A stretch of 64,000 nucleotides of DNA from Marinilactibacillus piezotolerans (GTDB taxonomy: Bacteria; Bacillota; Bacilli; Lactobacillales; Carnobacteriaceae_A): assembly GCF_900169305.1 (NCBI RefSeq), contig NZ_FWDP01000004.1, positions 1,302,001-1,366,000 on the forward strand, in the 5' to 3' direction. Positions 26,130 through 35,735 of this stretch are shown piece by piece. The position numbers and the translations under genes were made by a program. Position 1 is the first letter of the stretch. Each line of letters begins with the position of its first letter. The notes beneath the pieces are model-generated. The model saw nothing but the letters and a program-made list of their open reading frames with translations, was not told the origin of the DNA and searched no databases.

Positions 26130-28133
26130 TTGGACAAGGTATTTGATTCAATCCAACAGAAGATCGATTACTTAGAACAGCATATTTATGAGGATTATGA
26201 CTTAGGACTGACTTATGCTAAACAGAAATCACTCTTCAAGGTCTGGTCGCCACTGGCTGAAAAAGCTGTACTGAATCTTTATAAAACTGGCGATGAAAAC
26301 GAAGAAACACTCATTGAACAAATTGAGATGACTCGTCAGGAAGCTGTCTGGCAAGTAGAGGTCGAGCGCGACTTAGCGGGCCTATTTTATACGTACACTT
26401 TCACACATAATGGCAAAGAGACAGAAACACCTGACATCTACAGCAAAGCCGTTGGCGTTAACGGCAATCGGTCAGCGGTTGTAGATTTAAGAGAAACGAA
26501 TCCGGTCGGTTGGAATTACGATGCACCGGTCAGACAAACGGCTATCACTGAAGCCATCATCTGGGAGACCCATATTGAAGACTTTTCCAGTGACGACAAG
26601 GCAGGATTTACGGATGAATATAGAGGGAAATACCTAGCCTTTACTGAATCCGAGACCGTATTAGCTGAAGATCCAGAACAGCCGACTGGTTTAAATTACT
26701 TGAAACAGCTAGGCATCAACTATGTACACTTACTGCCTGCATTTGATTTTGAAAATGATGAGCTGGGCGATCAATATAACTGGGGCTATGATCCTAAAAA
26801 TTATATGGTTCCCGAAGGAAAATACGCATTGAACCCAAGCGATCCAATATCTAGAATCCGTGAATTCAAACAAATGGTTCAGAGTCTGCACCAGCAGCAG
26901 ATCGGAGTAGTACTGGATGTGGTCTATAATCATACTTTTACCGTAGATGACGGCTGCTTCCAGCGGACGGTTCCTGATTATTACTATCGTCAAAATGAAG
27001 ATGGATACCTGACAAATGGTTCGGGCTGTGGAAATGAAACGGCCAGTGAACGGAAAATGATGCGCAAGTATATGATCGACTCGCTGATTTATTGGGCTCA
27101 AGAATATCATATAGACGGATTCCGCTTTGATTTGATGGGGCTTCATGACGTTGACACTATGAACGCTATCCGTCAAGCCTTTAATGACGCTGGTATGGAA
27201 GATGTGATCTTATATGGTGAACCATGGAATGCCGGAAGTGTTGAACTGCATGAGCCTAATATTCCAGCGGACAAATTCCATGTACAGTCTTTAGCTGATG
27301 GTATCGCGATTTTTAATGATGAATTCCGTGATTCTATCAAAGGACCTGTATTCGATGCTCAAAAAGGGGCCTTTTTACAAGGCGCAAATGGTTACAAAGA
27401 CAGTGCCTTTATGAATGGGGACCTTATCGGCAGTCTTCTGGCTAATACTCAAGTAGAGGTAGGCGATTTTTCACTTCCGGATGGAAAAGACTGGGCTAGA
27501 ACCCCTTCACAAGTCGTCAATTACGCTTCTGCACACGATAACTTGCCGTTGTACGATAAACTGGTGGCCAGCATTCGACACGACAATAAATACAGCCGCC
27601 GCGAAGATGTTATTCAGTTGAACAAATTAAATGCAGCTCTTCTATTTACGGCTCAAGGCGGTATATTCCTGCAAGCCGGCGAAGAATTCGGCAGAACGAA
27701 ATTCGGAGATGATAACAGCTACCATTCTCCTATCGATGTCAATAAACTGCACTGGACCAGAGCAGCTGGAAATAAAGATTTGGTCGACTATTATAAAGGG
27801 ATGATCGAGATCCGCAAAGCTTATCCGCCTTTGAGAGATGCAACGACCAAGACGGCAGAGCAAACGCATTTCACCGCTTTGAAAGAAAACGTCATTGCCT
27901 ACACAATACCTAACTTGATTGAAGACCAGCCAAAGTGGAAACAGCTCGCCGTTATTGTTAATACCAGCATGCATCCGGAGAGTATTGTCTTAAACTCTGC
28001 ACATCCATTGCCTGAAGCCTGGACGATCATTGCTAATCGTCATACAGCCGGACTGGAATCTCTAGGCGTGCATGTAGGACAAAAACTGCTGATTAATCCG
28101 CGGGAAGTATTGATACTTGCGGCAGAAGAATAA
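26130..28133 (+). CDS. pulA: Type I pullulanase (glycoside hydrolase family 13)
   Basis: Debranching enzyme cleaving alpha-1,6 links in glycogen, pullulan or limit dextrins; no signal peptide, so probably intracellular. An N-terminal carbohydrate-binding/E-set domain (FKVWSPLAEKAVLNLY) precedes the catalytic barrel, which carries YNWGYDPKNY (the pullulanase hallmark), VVYNHT, nucleophile Asp in DGFRFDLMGLHD, acid/base Glu in ILYGEPWNAG, and ASAHDN. Start is taken as TTG at 26130 with GGAGG 7 nt upstream (667 residues); an ATG at 26100 lies before that site. Confidence 0.93.
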   Translation: MDKVFDSIQQKIDYLEQHIYEDYDLGLTYAKQKSLFKVWSPLAEKAVLNLYKTGDENEETLIEQIEMTRQEAVWQVEVERDLAGLFYTYTFTHNGKETETPDIYSKAVGVNGNRSAVVDLRETNPVGWNYDAPVRQTAITEAIIWETHIEDFSSDDKAGFTDEYRGKYLAFTESETVLAEDPEQPTGLNYLKQLGINYVHLLPAFDFENDELGDQYNWGYDPKNYMVPEGKYALNPSDPISRIREFKQMVQSLHQQQIGVVLDVVYNHTFTVDDGCFQRTVPDYYYRQNEDGYLTNGSGCGNETASERKMMRKYMIDSLIYWAQEYHIDGFRFDLMGLHDVDTMNAIRQAFNDAGMEDVILYGEPWNAGSVELHEPNIPADKFHVQSLADGIAIFNDEFRDSIKGPVFDAQKGAFLQGANGYKDSAFMNGDLIGSLLANTQVEVGDFSLPDGKDWARTPSQVVNYASAHDNLPLYDKLVASIRHDNKYSRREDVIQLNKLNAALLFTAQGGIFLQAGEEFGRTKFGDDNSYHSPIDVNKLHWTRAAGNKDLVDYYKGMIEIRKAYPPLRDATTKTAEQTHFTALKENVIAYTIPNLIEDQPKWKQLAVIVNTSMHPESIVLNSAHPLPEAWTIIANRHTAGLESLGVHVGQKLLINPREVLILAAEE

Positions 28134-28167
28134 TTTTTTGCACATTTTTAAAAGAATATTTTTTATA

Positions 28168-28218
28168 AAAAGACACTTTTCCTGATTATGATTGTTTAAT
28201 CATGAAAAGTGTCTTTAT
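28168..28218. terminator. Terminator between convergent genes
   Basis: 13-bp stem (28169-28181 with 28204-28216), A/T-rich on both sides, after pulA and the cupin gene. Confidence 0.8.
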
Positions 28219-28255
28219 TGATTCTATTGTATTTGTTTTTCTCCTATGAATATGA

Positions 28256-28771
28256 TTATTTCCAATACTTTTGCACTGCACCCTCTTGCCCTTGAACTGG
28301 ATCGTTCTCTGGAACAGGCACCTTCGTAGATTCTTGTCTGACTTTCTCATATATTTCTTCAGAAGCAACGTCTTCTTCTCTATATGTCTGGTAATCTATA
28401 CCATCGGGGTAAGCTCCCACAATCTCGAAGTCATCAGAAGCTTCAATTCTCTTATGTGCTGTACCAGCCGGCAGCAGCAATACATCTCCTTTTGAAAAGG
28501 TCACCGTTTTTCCATTCGGGCCACCTAGCTGAACGGATGCTTCTCCTTCAATACAGACCAGAACTTCATGAGTATTATTGTGAAAATGATGGTATGGAAA
28601 AATCCCATCTACCCAGTCTCTTTTATATAGATGTTGCCCAAGTTTTTCGATCACTTCTCTTTCTGGATTATCATTATTTGTAATCTCTTTGAAAGCCTCT
28701 GGATAATACAGAACTGGAAATGCACTATTGGGATAGGGCCGATCTTCTTCTAACAAAATTTGTTTAATCAT
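28256..28771 (-). CDS. Cupin-domain protein
   Basis: 171 residues with a single cupin barrel. Motif 1 is HHFHNNTHEVLVCIEGEASVQLGG (metal ligands His-x-His...Glu) and motif 2 GDVLLLPAGTAHK (third His). The acidic C-terminal tail (EIYEKVRQESTKVPVPENDP) resembles uncharacterised cupins of Bacilli. Enzymatic or binding role unknown. ATG at 28771 has GAGGTGGG 9 nt upstream; longer frames upstream lack such a site. Confidence 0.82.
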   Translation of the reverse strand: MIKQILLEEDRPYPNSAFPVLYYPEAFKEITNNDNPEREVIEKLGQHLYKRDWVDGIFPYHHFHNNTHEVLVCIEGEASVQLGGPNGKTVTFSKGDVLLLPAGTAHKRIEASDDFEIVGAYPDGIDYQTYREEDVASEEIYEKVRQESTKVPVPENDPVQGQEGAVQKYWK

Positions 28772-29014
28772 TGAATTTCCCACCTCTTTTTCATTGATTA
28801 TCCATAGTTTCTCACGTCTGCTGACCAGATTCAAAAATCCCGCTCTTTTAATCAACACCAGCAATGATTTCTAGTAAAGCAGCCTATCCTTCTTTATGAT
28901 GTCTTAATTGACATTAATCTTTTTATTACGTATCCTTAAAATGATACATATAAATTTTACGGAAATTCTGCAGAAACGTTCAAATGTAAAGGTATACAAA
29001 AAGGAGATCTCTCT

Positions 29015-29512
29015 ATGAAGTTCTTTGACCTATTCAAGTCTAAAAAGTCTTACTCAAACACTGCCAAGAAAAAATGCGACGTCAAAGCCAAGATGATTCA
29101 ATACGAATCCAAAATGACTGCTCGATCTATTACAAAGGATTCCGCTCTTATCCAGTCCGCCATTGACCGTATGATCAAAGAAGACCCTTTCAAAAACTAT
29201 TATACCGGTAAAACAGATGCTGACTTCGGTCCAATGTCTAAACGGGTTTATAAATATGATGCCGTCACTACAGTTAACGTCAACTTAGTATCTCCAGACG
29301 ACCATTCATGCTTACTCTATGTCGAGGGAATCTCACTCGGAGAAATCCCTGACTCTGAGAAAGAAAAGATTGATCAATATAAAGAAAATTGCCTTCTTAC
29401 AGCTTATGCTTATGTGACCGGCGGCCCCTATAAAGAATATTCAGAAGCCGAACAGTCAGTGGTTGAATTGGAAGATCCGTATGGTCTTGATATCTACATT
29501 CAGTTCACTTAA
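29015..29512 (+). CDS. Protein of unknown function
   Basis: 165 residues, soluble. A lysine-rich start (KFFDLFKSKKSYSNTAKKK) precedes a domain with SALIQSAIDRMIKEDPFKNYY, FGPMSKRVYKYDAVTTVNV and a C-terminal EDPYGLDIYIQFT. No domain recognised. AAGGAG lies 8 nt before the ATG and a terminator follows, so it is a single-gene unit. A 16-nt sequence 67 nt upstream (28933-28948) recurs upstream of the LURP-one-like gene. Confidence 0.75.
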   Translation: MKFFDLFKSKKSYSNTAKKKCDVKAKMIQYESKMTARSITKDSALIQSAIDRMIKEDPFKNYYTGKTDADFGPMSKRVYKYDAVTTVNVNLVSPDDHSCLLYVEGISLGEIPDSEKEKIDQYKENCLLTAYAYVTGGPYKEYSEAEQSVVELEDPYGLDIYIQFT

Positions 29513-29525
29513 TTAATATTTTCTT

Positions 29526-29562
29526 AAAGACCTTAGCATCCACTGGAGTTAAGGTCTTTTGT
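29526..29562 (+). terminator. Terminator
   Basis: 10-bp stem (29526-29535 with 29550-29559) with a T-rich tail. Confidence 0.8.
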
Positions 29563-29668
29563 TTGTTCTGCAAGCTGAATAATTGCAGATTTACAGCGGA
29601 AAGAGTACTCTGAAAAGTAACAAGGATTATTTTGAAACCAAGAAATAAGATTTCAGGAGGCTAATCAT

Positions 29669-30469
29669 ATGGATTTAGGAATCAAAGGAAAAATCGCATT
29701 GATCACCGGCCCTGCTTCAGGCATTGGTAAAGCGACTGCAGAACAATTATTAGCAGAGGGCGTTACGGTTGTATTAACTGATAAAAAAGCAGAAAAGTTA
29801 GCAGAAACTGCTGAGCAGTTAAAAGAACATGGCAAAGTTTACGCTTATCCAGCCGATATCACTGATCTGGAAAGCTTGAAACAACTGCATGAACAAGTTA
29901 AGGACAACGTTGGAGAAATCGATATTCTCGTACAAGATGCCGGCACTTCCGGTGCTCAAGGACTTTTCCATGAAATTGAAGATGAAGGCTGGGTCGAAAC
30001 TCTTGAAGTCGACTTGCTGGGACCTGTTCGTGTAACAAGAGAATTTTTACCTGATCTCAGAAATGGCGGATGGGGACGCATCGTATACTTATCTTCCGAG
30101 AATGCCGTTCAGCCGTATGCAGATGAACTGCCTTACGATGCTGCTAAGGCAGGAGTACTAGCCTTTTCTAAAGGACTATCTCGTCAATATGCTAAAGAAG
30201 GATTGCTTGTCAATACTGTTTCACCAGCATTCATTGCGACTCCAATGACCGATGAAATGATGGAAAAACGTTCCAAAGAAATGGATGTCTCATTTGATGA
30301 AGCTATCCAATCATTCCTTGATGAAAAACGACCTTACATCGAGCTGAAACGCCGTGGTAAAGCAGAAGAAGTCGCTGCCGTCGTTACTTTCCTATGCTCT
30401 GATAAAGCTTCATTCGTCAATGGCGCAAACTATAGAGTAGATGCAGGTTCTGTAGCAACCATTCAGTAA
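29669..30469 (+). CDS. Short-chain dehydrogenase/reductase (SDR)
   Basis: 266-residue NAD(P)-dependent oxidoreductase. The cofactor loop is TGPASGIGKAT (about 14-24), the central strand DAGT replaces the usual NNAG, and the catalytic Ser...Tyr-x-x-x-Lys is LSSENAV...YDAAK. An Asp after the second strand (VLTDKK) suggests NAD preference. It lies 37 nt before a flavoprotein reductase gene and probably shares its transcript. Substrate unknown. Confidence 0.88.
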   Translation: MDLGIKGKIALITGPASGIGKATAEQLLAEGVTVVLTDKKAEKLAETAEQLKEHGKVYAYPADITDLESLKQLHEQVKDNVGEIDILVQDAGTSGAQGLFHEIEDEGWVETLEVDLLGPVRVTREFLPDLRNGGWGRIVYLSSENAVQPYADELPYDAAKAGVLAFSKGLSRQYAKEGLLVNTVSPAFIATPMTDEMMEKRSKEMDVSFDEAIQSFLDEKRPYIELKRRGKAEEVAAVVTFLCSDKASFVNGANYRVDAGSVATIQ

Positions 30470-30506
30470 TTTTATCTTATACTCAATCAAAGGAGAGACT
30501 CACTCA

Positions 30507-31706
30507 ATGAACAATGAAGAAACTTATGTTGACTATCTGATTATCGGCGGTGGGATTGCTGCCGGGAATGCCGTGGCAGGTATTCGTGAAGAAGACAAAG
30601 CCGGAACAATCGGGATTATATCAGCTGATGTCGATAAACCTTATGAACGTCCGGCGCTGTCTAAAAAGTTATGGACAGATGATTCTTTTACAGAAGATCA
30701 GATTTTCTATAATGTCAGCGAAGAACATCAAGCTGCATTGATGCTGGAGACTGAAGCGACATCGATTAACCGTCAGGAACATACTGTAACGACCAATAAA
30801 GGTGATACCGTTAAATACAAGAAATTGCTGATCGTTACTGGCGGTATTCCTAAAACGATCGAAGGTCCAGAAGATGACAGAGTTTATGCTTTCCGATCTT
30901 ACCGTGACTATAAAAAGCTGCGCAACTTATCAGGAGATAATCAGCATATCGCAGTTGTCGGGGGAAGCTATATCGGCACAGAACTGGCAGCCAACTTGGC
31001 ATTGAATAATACTAGAGTGACCTTGATTTACCCGCAGTCTACCTTAGGCAACAACCGATTCCCGGAAGAAATTGCGGCAGAATACGAACAAACCTACAAA
31101 GATCATGGAATTAAAATGATCAGCGGGACACGCGCTGAAAGCTATTCTAAAGATGGTGATGAATTTGTTTTGGCTTTGAACAATGGAGAGACTGTCAGAG
31201 CTGATTCCATTATTCTAGGACTAGGTGTCTCCCCTGTTTTAGACCTTGCCAAGGAAGCAGGACTAGACGTAGATAACGGTGTGGTCGTGGACGAATACTT
31301 ACGTACATCTGACCCAGACATCTATGCAGCTGGAGATATCGCTTCTTATCCAGATCCTATTCTTGGAAGACAGCGCATTGAACATGTGGATCACGCCAGA
31401 AACTCAGGAACCGCAGTCGGAAAAGTCATGGCCGGTATCAACCACCCGTATGACTATACACCTTACTTCTACTCCATGGTCTTTGATATCTCATGGAAAG
31501 CAATCGGGACATTGGATCCTTCATTAGACGTACTGATCGATGAAGTAGACGGCGGGAAAGTCGTATACTATCTTAAAGACGATAAACCCGTCGGGATCCT
31601 GACATGGAAAATAGAACCTGATCTAGATCAAGTTCGCCACTTGCTCGACAATCCGCCAGCTTCATCAGAACACTTAGTTGGTGCGATTCGCAGCCAAGAA
31701 AATTAA
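30507..31706 (+). CDS. FAD-dependent pyridine nucleotide oxidoreductase (ferredoxin/rubredoxin reductase-like)
   Basis: 399 residues. The FAD-binding fold DYLIIGGGIAAGNAV is at the N-terminus, YERPALSKKLW is the motif of the rubredoxin/ferredoxin reductase subgroup, VVGGSYIGTELAA is the NAD(P)H fold, and IYAAGDIAS is the second FAD motif. No ferredoxin, rubredoxin or Rieske partner is adjacent. Together with the preceding SDR it may form a two-gene redox operon of unknown purpose. Confidence 0.87.
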   Translation: MNNEETYVDYLIIGGGIAAGNAVAGIREEDKAGTIGIISADVDKPYERPALSKKLWTDDSFTEDQIFYNVSEEHQAALMLETEATSINRQEHTVTTNKGDTVKYKKLLIVTGGIPKTIEGPEDDRVYAFRSYRDYKKLRNLSGDNQHIAVVGGSYIGTELAANLALNNTRVTLIYPQSTLGNNRFPEEIAAEYEQTYKDHGIKMISGTRAESYSKDGDEFVLALNNGETVRADSIILGLGVSPVLDLAKEAGLDVDNGVVVDEYLRTSDPDIYAAGDIASYPDPILGRQRIEHVDHARNSGTAVGKVMAGINHPYDYTPYFYSMVFDISWKAIGTLDPSLDVLIDEVDGGKVVYYLKDDKPVGILTWKIEPDLDQVRHLLDNPPASSEHLVGAIRSQEN

Positions 31707-31717
31707 GTCTATCATTA

Positions 31718-31745
31718 AGGGGTACCGCTAAGGTGCCTCTTTTTT
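31718..31745 (+). terminator. Terminator
   Basis: 9-bp stem with two G-U pairs (31718-31726 with 31732-31740) and a T6 tail. Confidence 0.8.
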
Positions 31746-31850
31746 AGATGGATCAGAGTTTCTTTAAATGCACTTGTTAAGGCTGTCTCTTCCATATAAA
31801 GTTGCAGTAAGGATTCAGCTCTATTTGACCGAAGGAGGTTCAAAATCTAA

Positions 31851-32078
31851 ATGGAAAATCATGAGTATACAATTGAGCAAAACCAATGGTTGATTGAGCA
31901 AAGAGAGCAAGCTTTAGAGCTGCAAGAACTGGAAATCGAATCTCAAGAACATGCTGTTGAACAAGCAGCATCAGAACTTGAAGATCGAGAATTAAAGTTA
32001 GAGTTTGATTATTTACAACCAATCATTTTACCAGATCATCCAACCATCAAGCGCAATAAGATTAACGAATGCATATAA
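31851..32078 (+). CDS. Small coiled-coil protein of unknown function
   Basis: 75 residues, the first 55 almost wholly helical and rich in Glu and Gln with heptad-like leucines (NQWLIEQREQALELQELEIE), then a short basic tail. AGGAGG lies 12 nt before the ATG, rather far, but an in-frame stop directly before the ATG excludes an earlier start. Its stop codon overlaps the left foot of a strong terminator, which supports a genuine transcript. Confidence 0.55.
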   Translation: MENHEYTIEQNQWLIEQREQALELQELEIESQEHAVEQAASELEDRELKLEFDYLQPIILPDHPTIKRNKINECI

Positions 32079-32111
32079 AAAGGTGCCGGCAATCATGCCG
32101 ACACCTTTTTT
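32077..32111. terminator. Bidirectional terminator
   Basis: 15-bp stem (32077-32091 with 32096-32110) with A and T runs on both sides. It serves both the coiled-coil gene and the ABC permease gene. Confidence 0.9.
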
Positions 32112-32119
32112 CAATTTAT

Positions 32120-34855
32120 TTATTCATTTGATTTCAAAGCTTCGATCATATTGATGGTTTTTAATTTTCTGTGCGTAAACAACATTACGATAGCAGAGAA
32201 TAATACCGTCATAACTGCTGAAATTACGTATCCTTGCCAATGAATAACCAGCGGGAAAACAATCATATCAGAAGAAGCCATGGTAATAATAAACCATGTC
32301 AATACATTTCCAATTCCAAATCCGAACAAGATTCCGAAAATTGTAAAGATAACATTCTCTCTTACAATATACATGGTCACTTCATTATCAAAAAATCCAA
32401 GTACTTTAATGGTTGCCAATTCTCTTTCCCGCTCCGAAATATTGATATTCGTTAAGTTGTATAGAACAACAAAAGCAAGTGTCCCTGACAAGATAATAAA
32501 GATCCATACGATTACACCTAAATTATCGGTGGAATCAGCCTGCGTTTCGATTTGGTCACTCATAAAGGTCGTGTTCAGCACCTCGTCCGTTTCCAGAAGA
32601 TTCTCTGAGAACGTCCCCTCTTCTTCATTTGTCATATTATCCGACTTGATCAAGTAAGCATTCATAGGATTTTGAGTATCTGCAACCTCTTCATAATACG
32701 AGTGAGTCATATAAACATTATGTCCGAGATAGTTCTCAACAATACCAGACACTTCGATCTCAAATTCATTTCCCTCTGAGTTTTGGATCATCAGCGTATC
32801 GCCAGCTTCAGCGTTATAGACACTGGCCAGACGAGAAGTGACCACTGCCCCTTGATTCGTCAGCTCTACGGACTCTCCGCCATTTTCAGCATTCAGCGTT
32901 ACATAATCGCCCACATCTGTAGTGTCATCAAATGCATAGAGTGATACCGACTGGTCCATTACATCTTCAGCTGTGAAGGTAACTTGATCCATATAAACAG
33001 GTGCGTAGCTGTTCACTGCTTCATTCTGCTCAATCACTTCTTGTGCTGCAGTGTAGTCAGTTGTCCCTTCTGTGTCTTCCTCTTCCAGTGTCACGATCGA
33101 CTGATACTGCACAATATCGTCAAATTGCTTGCTGGCAATAGCTCCAATAGAATCCTGCAGTCCGAACCCTGCCATCATCAATCCAGTACATCCGGCTATC
33201 CCTAAAATCGTTAAAATCATTCGTGCTTTATAACGGAAAAGGTTTCGATAAGTCACTTTCTGATTAAAATTCATTCTATTCCAGATCGGTGTAATTCTTT
33301 CTAATAGCACTCGTTTGCCGGCTTTCGGTGCTTTCGGCAGCAAGAGAGCCGTCGCTTTTTCTTGCAGATTTTTTGTGAGTACCAACATAGATGATCCTAA
33401 TGTAGCGATCAGTGCAGCAATAACTGCCAAGGTAATCGGAAAGGCAAAAAAGGCTGTTGTATAGTCTGTAAAAATATACTGTTCTCCCAGCAAGTTAAAG
33501 ACCACACGCGGCAAGGCTTTAACACCGATGAGAACACCTAATGTTGTTCCGATCGCAGCGGCTAATACAGCATACAGAATATACTTGCTGGCAATTTCCA
33601 GTTTTCTATAACCTAAAGCTTTCAGCGTTCCGATTTCTTTACGATTTTCTTCCACCATTCGTGTCATTGTCGTGAAGGTAATGAGAATCGCAATAAAGAA
33701 AAAGAATACGGGGAAGACATTGGCAATCGCATCAATACGATCTGCCAGACTTGTGTATTCCGTGAACCCGGGATTGCTGGTCCGGTCATTCACAATATAA
33801 TTCGGTGTATCCATTTCTTCAATTTCTGTTCTAACGTCTTCAAGTTCTGCTCTTGCTTCATCAAGCTGTGCCTGATTTTCTTCCAGTTCAGCACGCTGAT
33901 CTGCCAGTTGTGCTTCAGCTTCTTCAAGCTGTTCATCAGCAACAGCTGCTCCAAATTGCGCCGTCAACTGCGCTCTTTGCGCTTCCAATTGCTCACGCTG
34001 TGTGTCCAATTGTGTTTGCGCTGCTTCTAGCTGATTTTGCCCATCTGTCAATTGTGCCTGATTATCTTCCACCGTTTGTTCTTCATCAGACAGTTGATCT
34101 AAAGCTTCCTCTTGCAGCGTTTCTTTTCTTTCTACGGCACGTGTATCAAAAACAGTTTCCAGCTGATCTACTTTTTCTTCCAGTGCCTGATCATATTCAT
34201 CTGACAACGGCTGAAGAGAAGCTAAATCCGTAAAGTTCATATACATGATAGAATAGGCCTCTGCATCAAAAGCAGCTTCAGGAATATAGACGAACCCATC
34301 CAGTTCACCGTCACCTACAGTTGTGGCTCCACGCGTTTTATCGTCCACATAAAGCGGTGAATCAGCATAACCGACAACTTCGAATGTCGATTCCGTAAGC
34401 TGATCATTTTCAATCGTCAGTTCATCTCCAATGGCATATTGATCAGCCAGTTCTTCATCAATTATCGCTTCGTCATTTACTTGAGGCAACTGACCTTCTG
34501 TGATGATCAGCTGATTTTGCTCGCTGCTTTCATCATAGGAATGGATCTGCAGATTCAGCTGCTCTTCTTCAATATATTGAGGAATACTGTAGCCCAGCTC
34601 TGCTTCTGTACCTTCCACTTCTTCGACAGCTTCCAGATCTGCTTCTGTCAAGCCGGCAGTCGACTGGATCTGCAAATCAGACAACTGAACCTTGTCTACA
34701 AAATTCCCTACCGTTTTTTCCAGATTCGGACCGACTGACTTGATTCCCACAAAAAGCAGAACACCCATGAGAATGATCAAAATAATAGAAATGAAACGGC
34801 CGAACGATTTACGAATATCTGTAAAGGTTGATTTTAAATATAACTTTATTTTCAC
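32120..34855 (-). CDS. FtsX-like ABC transporter permease with large coiled-coil extracellular insert
   Basis: 911-residue permease. TM1 (RFISIILIILMGVLLFVGI) is followed by a large extracytoplasmic domain and a coiled coil of about 110 residues rich in Gln/Glu/Ala (near 255-365). A first FtsX block of three spans begins with FPVFFFFIAILITFTTMTRM, then a second core domain (begins YRNLFRYKARMILTILGIAG) and a second FtsX block. Such permeases act with a MacB-like ATPase in mechanotransmission or export of lipids or peptides. It starts 12 nt after the ATPase gene; substrate unknown. Confidence 0.88.
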   Translation of the reverse strand: MKIKLYLKSTFTDIRKSFGRFISIILIILMGVLLFVGIKSVGPNLEKTVGNFVDKVQLSDLQIQSTAGLTEADLEAVEEVEGTEAELGYSIPQYIEEEQLNLQIHSYDESSEQNQLIITEGQLPQVNDEAIIDEELADQYAIGDELTIENDQLTESTFEVVGYADSPLYVDDKTRGATTVGDGELDGFVYIPEAAFDAEAYSIMYMNFTDLASLQPLSDEYDQALEEKVDQLETVFDTRAVERKETLQEEALDQLSDEEQTVEDNQAQLTDGQNQLEAAQTQLDTQREQLEAQRAQLTAQFGAAVADEQLEEAEAQLADQRAELEENQAQLDEARAELEDVRTEIEEMDTPNYIVNDRTSNPGFTEYTSLADRIDAIANVFPVFFFFIAILITFTTMTRMVEENRKEIGTLKALGYRKLEIASKYILYAVLAAAIGTTLGVLIGVKALPRVVFNLLGEQYIFTDYTTAFFAFPITLAVIAALIATLGSSMLVLTKNLQEKATALLLPKAPKAGKRVLLERITPIWNRMNFNQKVTYRNLFRYKARMILTILGIAGCTGLMMAGFGLQDSIGAIASKQFDDIVQYQSIVTLEEEDTEGTTDYTAAQEVIEQNEAVNSYAPVYMDQVTFTAEDVMDQSVSLYAFDDTTDVGDYVTLNAENGGESVELTNQGAVVTSRLASVYNAEAGDTLMIQNSEGNEFEIEVSGIVENYLGHNVYMTHSYYEEVADTQNPMNAYLIKSDNMTNEEEGTFSENLLETDEVLNTTFMSDQIETQADSTDNLGVIVWIFIILSGTLAFVVLYNLTNINISERERELATIKVLGFFDNEVTMYIVRENVIFTIFGILFGFGIGNVLTWFIITMASSDMIVFPLVIHWQGYVISAVMTVLFSAIVMLFTHRKLKTINMIEALKSNE

Positions 34856-34867
34856 TGCTGTCCCCTC

Positions 34868-35569
34868 CTACCATTCAATCTCGTCGACTGGTACCGGGTT
34901 TTCATTGATTTCAACAGACCGGACTTTAGCATCATTGATGTGAATCACTCTATCAGCCATTGGTGCGATCGCTGAGTTGTGCGTAATAATCAAAACTGTT
35001 TTATTTGCTTCACGGCTGGCATCTTGAAGCAGCTTCAGAATCTGCTTCCCAGTATTGAAATCCAGTGCTCCTGTGGGCTCATCGCACAGTAAGAGCTTCG
35101 GATTTTTAGCTAATGCACGGGCGATTGCCACACGCTGCTGCTCGCCGCCTGACAATTGTGCCGGAAAGTTCTGCATTCGATCTTCTAGTCCTACTTGTTT
35201 TAATACTTGTGCAGGATCCAATGCATCCGGAGACACAGCAGTTGCCAGCTCTACATTTTCAAGTGCAGTCAAATTCGGAACCAAATTATAAAACTGGAAT
35301 ACAAATCCAATATCTTTGCGTCGGTATTCTGTCAGTTTTTTCTCTGAATAGTTTTCAATATTCATTTCATCAATGATGATTTCTCCATCACTAGGTGAAT
35401 CCATTCCGCCTAAAATATTTAATACAGTGGACTTACCGGCGCCACTCGGTCCTAAAATAACCGTTAATTCGCCTTCTGCTACTTCAAAGTTCATATCATT
35501 ATTGGCAACAATAATGGTATCTCCCATCTGGTAGCGTTTATACTCATTTTTTACTTCAATAAATCCCAT
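34868..35569 (-). CDS. ABC transporter ATP-binding protein (MacB/LolD-like)
   Basis: 233 residues. Walker [10 protein letters not shown] (about 39-47), Q-loop [17 protein letters not shown], signature [15 protein letters not shown], Walker [13 protein letters not shown] and switch His in IITHNSAI. The GALD after Walker B is typical of the lipoprotein/MacB-type ATPases that partner FtsX-like permeases. AAGGAG precedes the ATG. Divergent from a TetR regulator, which probably represses it. Confidence 0.93.
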   Translation of the reverse strand: MGFIEVKNEYKRYQMGDTIIVANNDMNFEVAEGELTVILGPSGAGKSTVLNILGGMDSPSDGEIIIDEMNIENYSEKKLTEYRRKDIGFVFQFYNLVPNLTALENVELATAVSPDALDPAQVLKQVGLEDRMQNFPAQLSGGEQQRVAIARALAKNPKLLLCDEPTGALDFNTGKQILKLLQDASREANKTVLIITHNSAIAPMADRVIHINDAKVRSVEINENPVPVDEIEW

Positions 35570-35613
35570 TCTCGATGACTCCTTCTATTTTCAATAATCA
35601 TTTTATGAACACA

Positions 35614-35713
35614 GTGTTGATTAAAAGACATAATGTCAGTATAATAACCTTGCGTATGATTGGCAACCAACAATACGAATCACTTTGTCATTAAATCAAC
35701 ACAAATACATAAT
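35614..35713. promoter_or_regulatory. Divergent ABC/TetR promoters with operator candidates
   Basis: Minus strand: -35 TTGCCA (35666-35661), 17 nt, -10 TATACT (35643-35638), with the palindrome GACATAATGTC (35627-35637) at the start point. Plus strand: -35 TTGTCA (35685-35690), 17 nt, -10 CATAAT (35708-35713). GTGTTGATT (35614-35622) and its inverse AATCAACAC (35694-35702) form a spaced inverted repeat, the second copy lying in the TetR promoter spacer. Confidence 0.6.
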
Positions 35714-35735
35714 CTGTTGAAAGGAGTAATGTAAA

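Noticed and set aside
33853-34233. 126-residue plus-strand frame
   Set aside because: Shadow of the Gln/Glu-rich coiled coil of the ABC permease; low-complexity mirror sequence.
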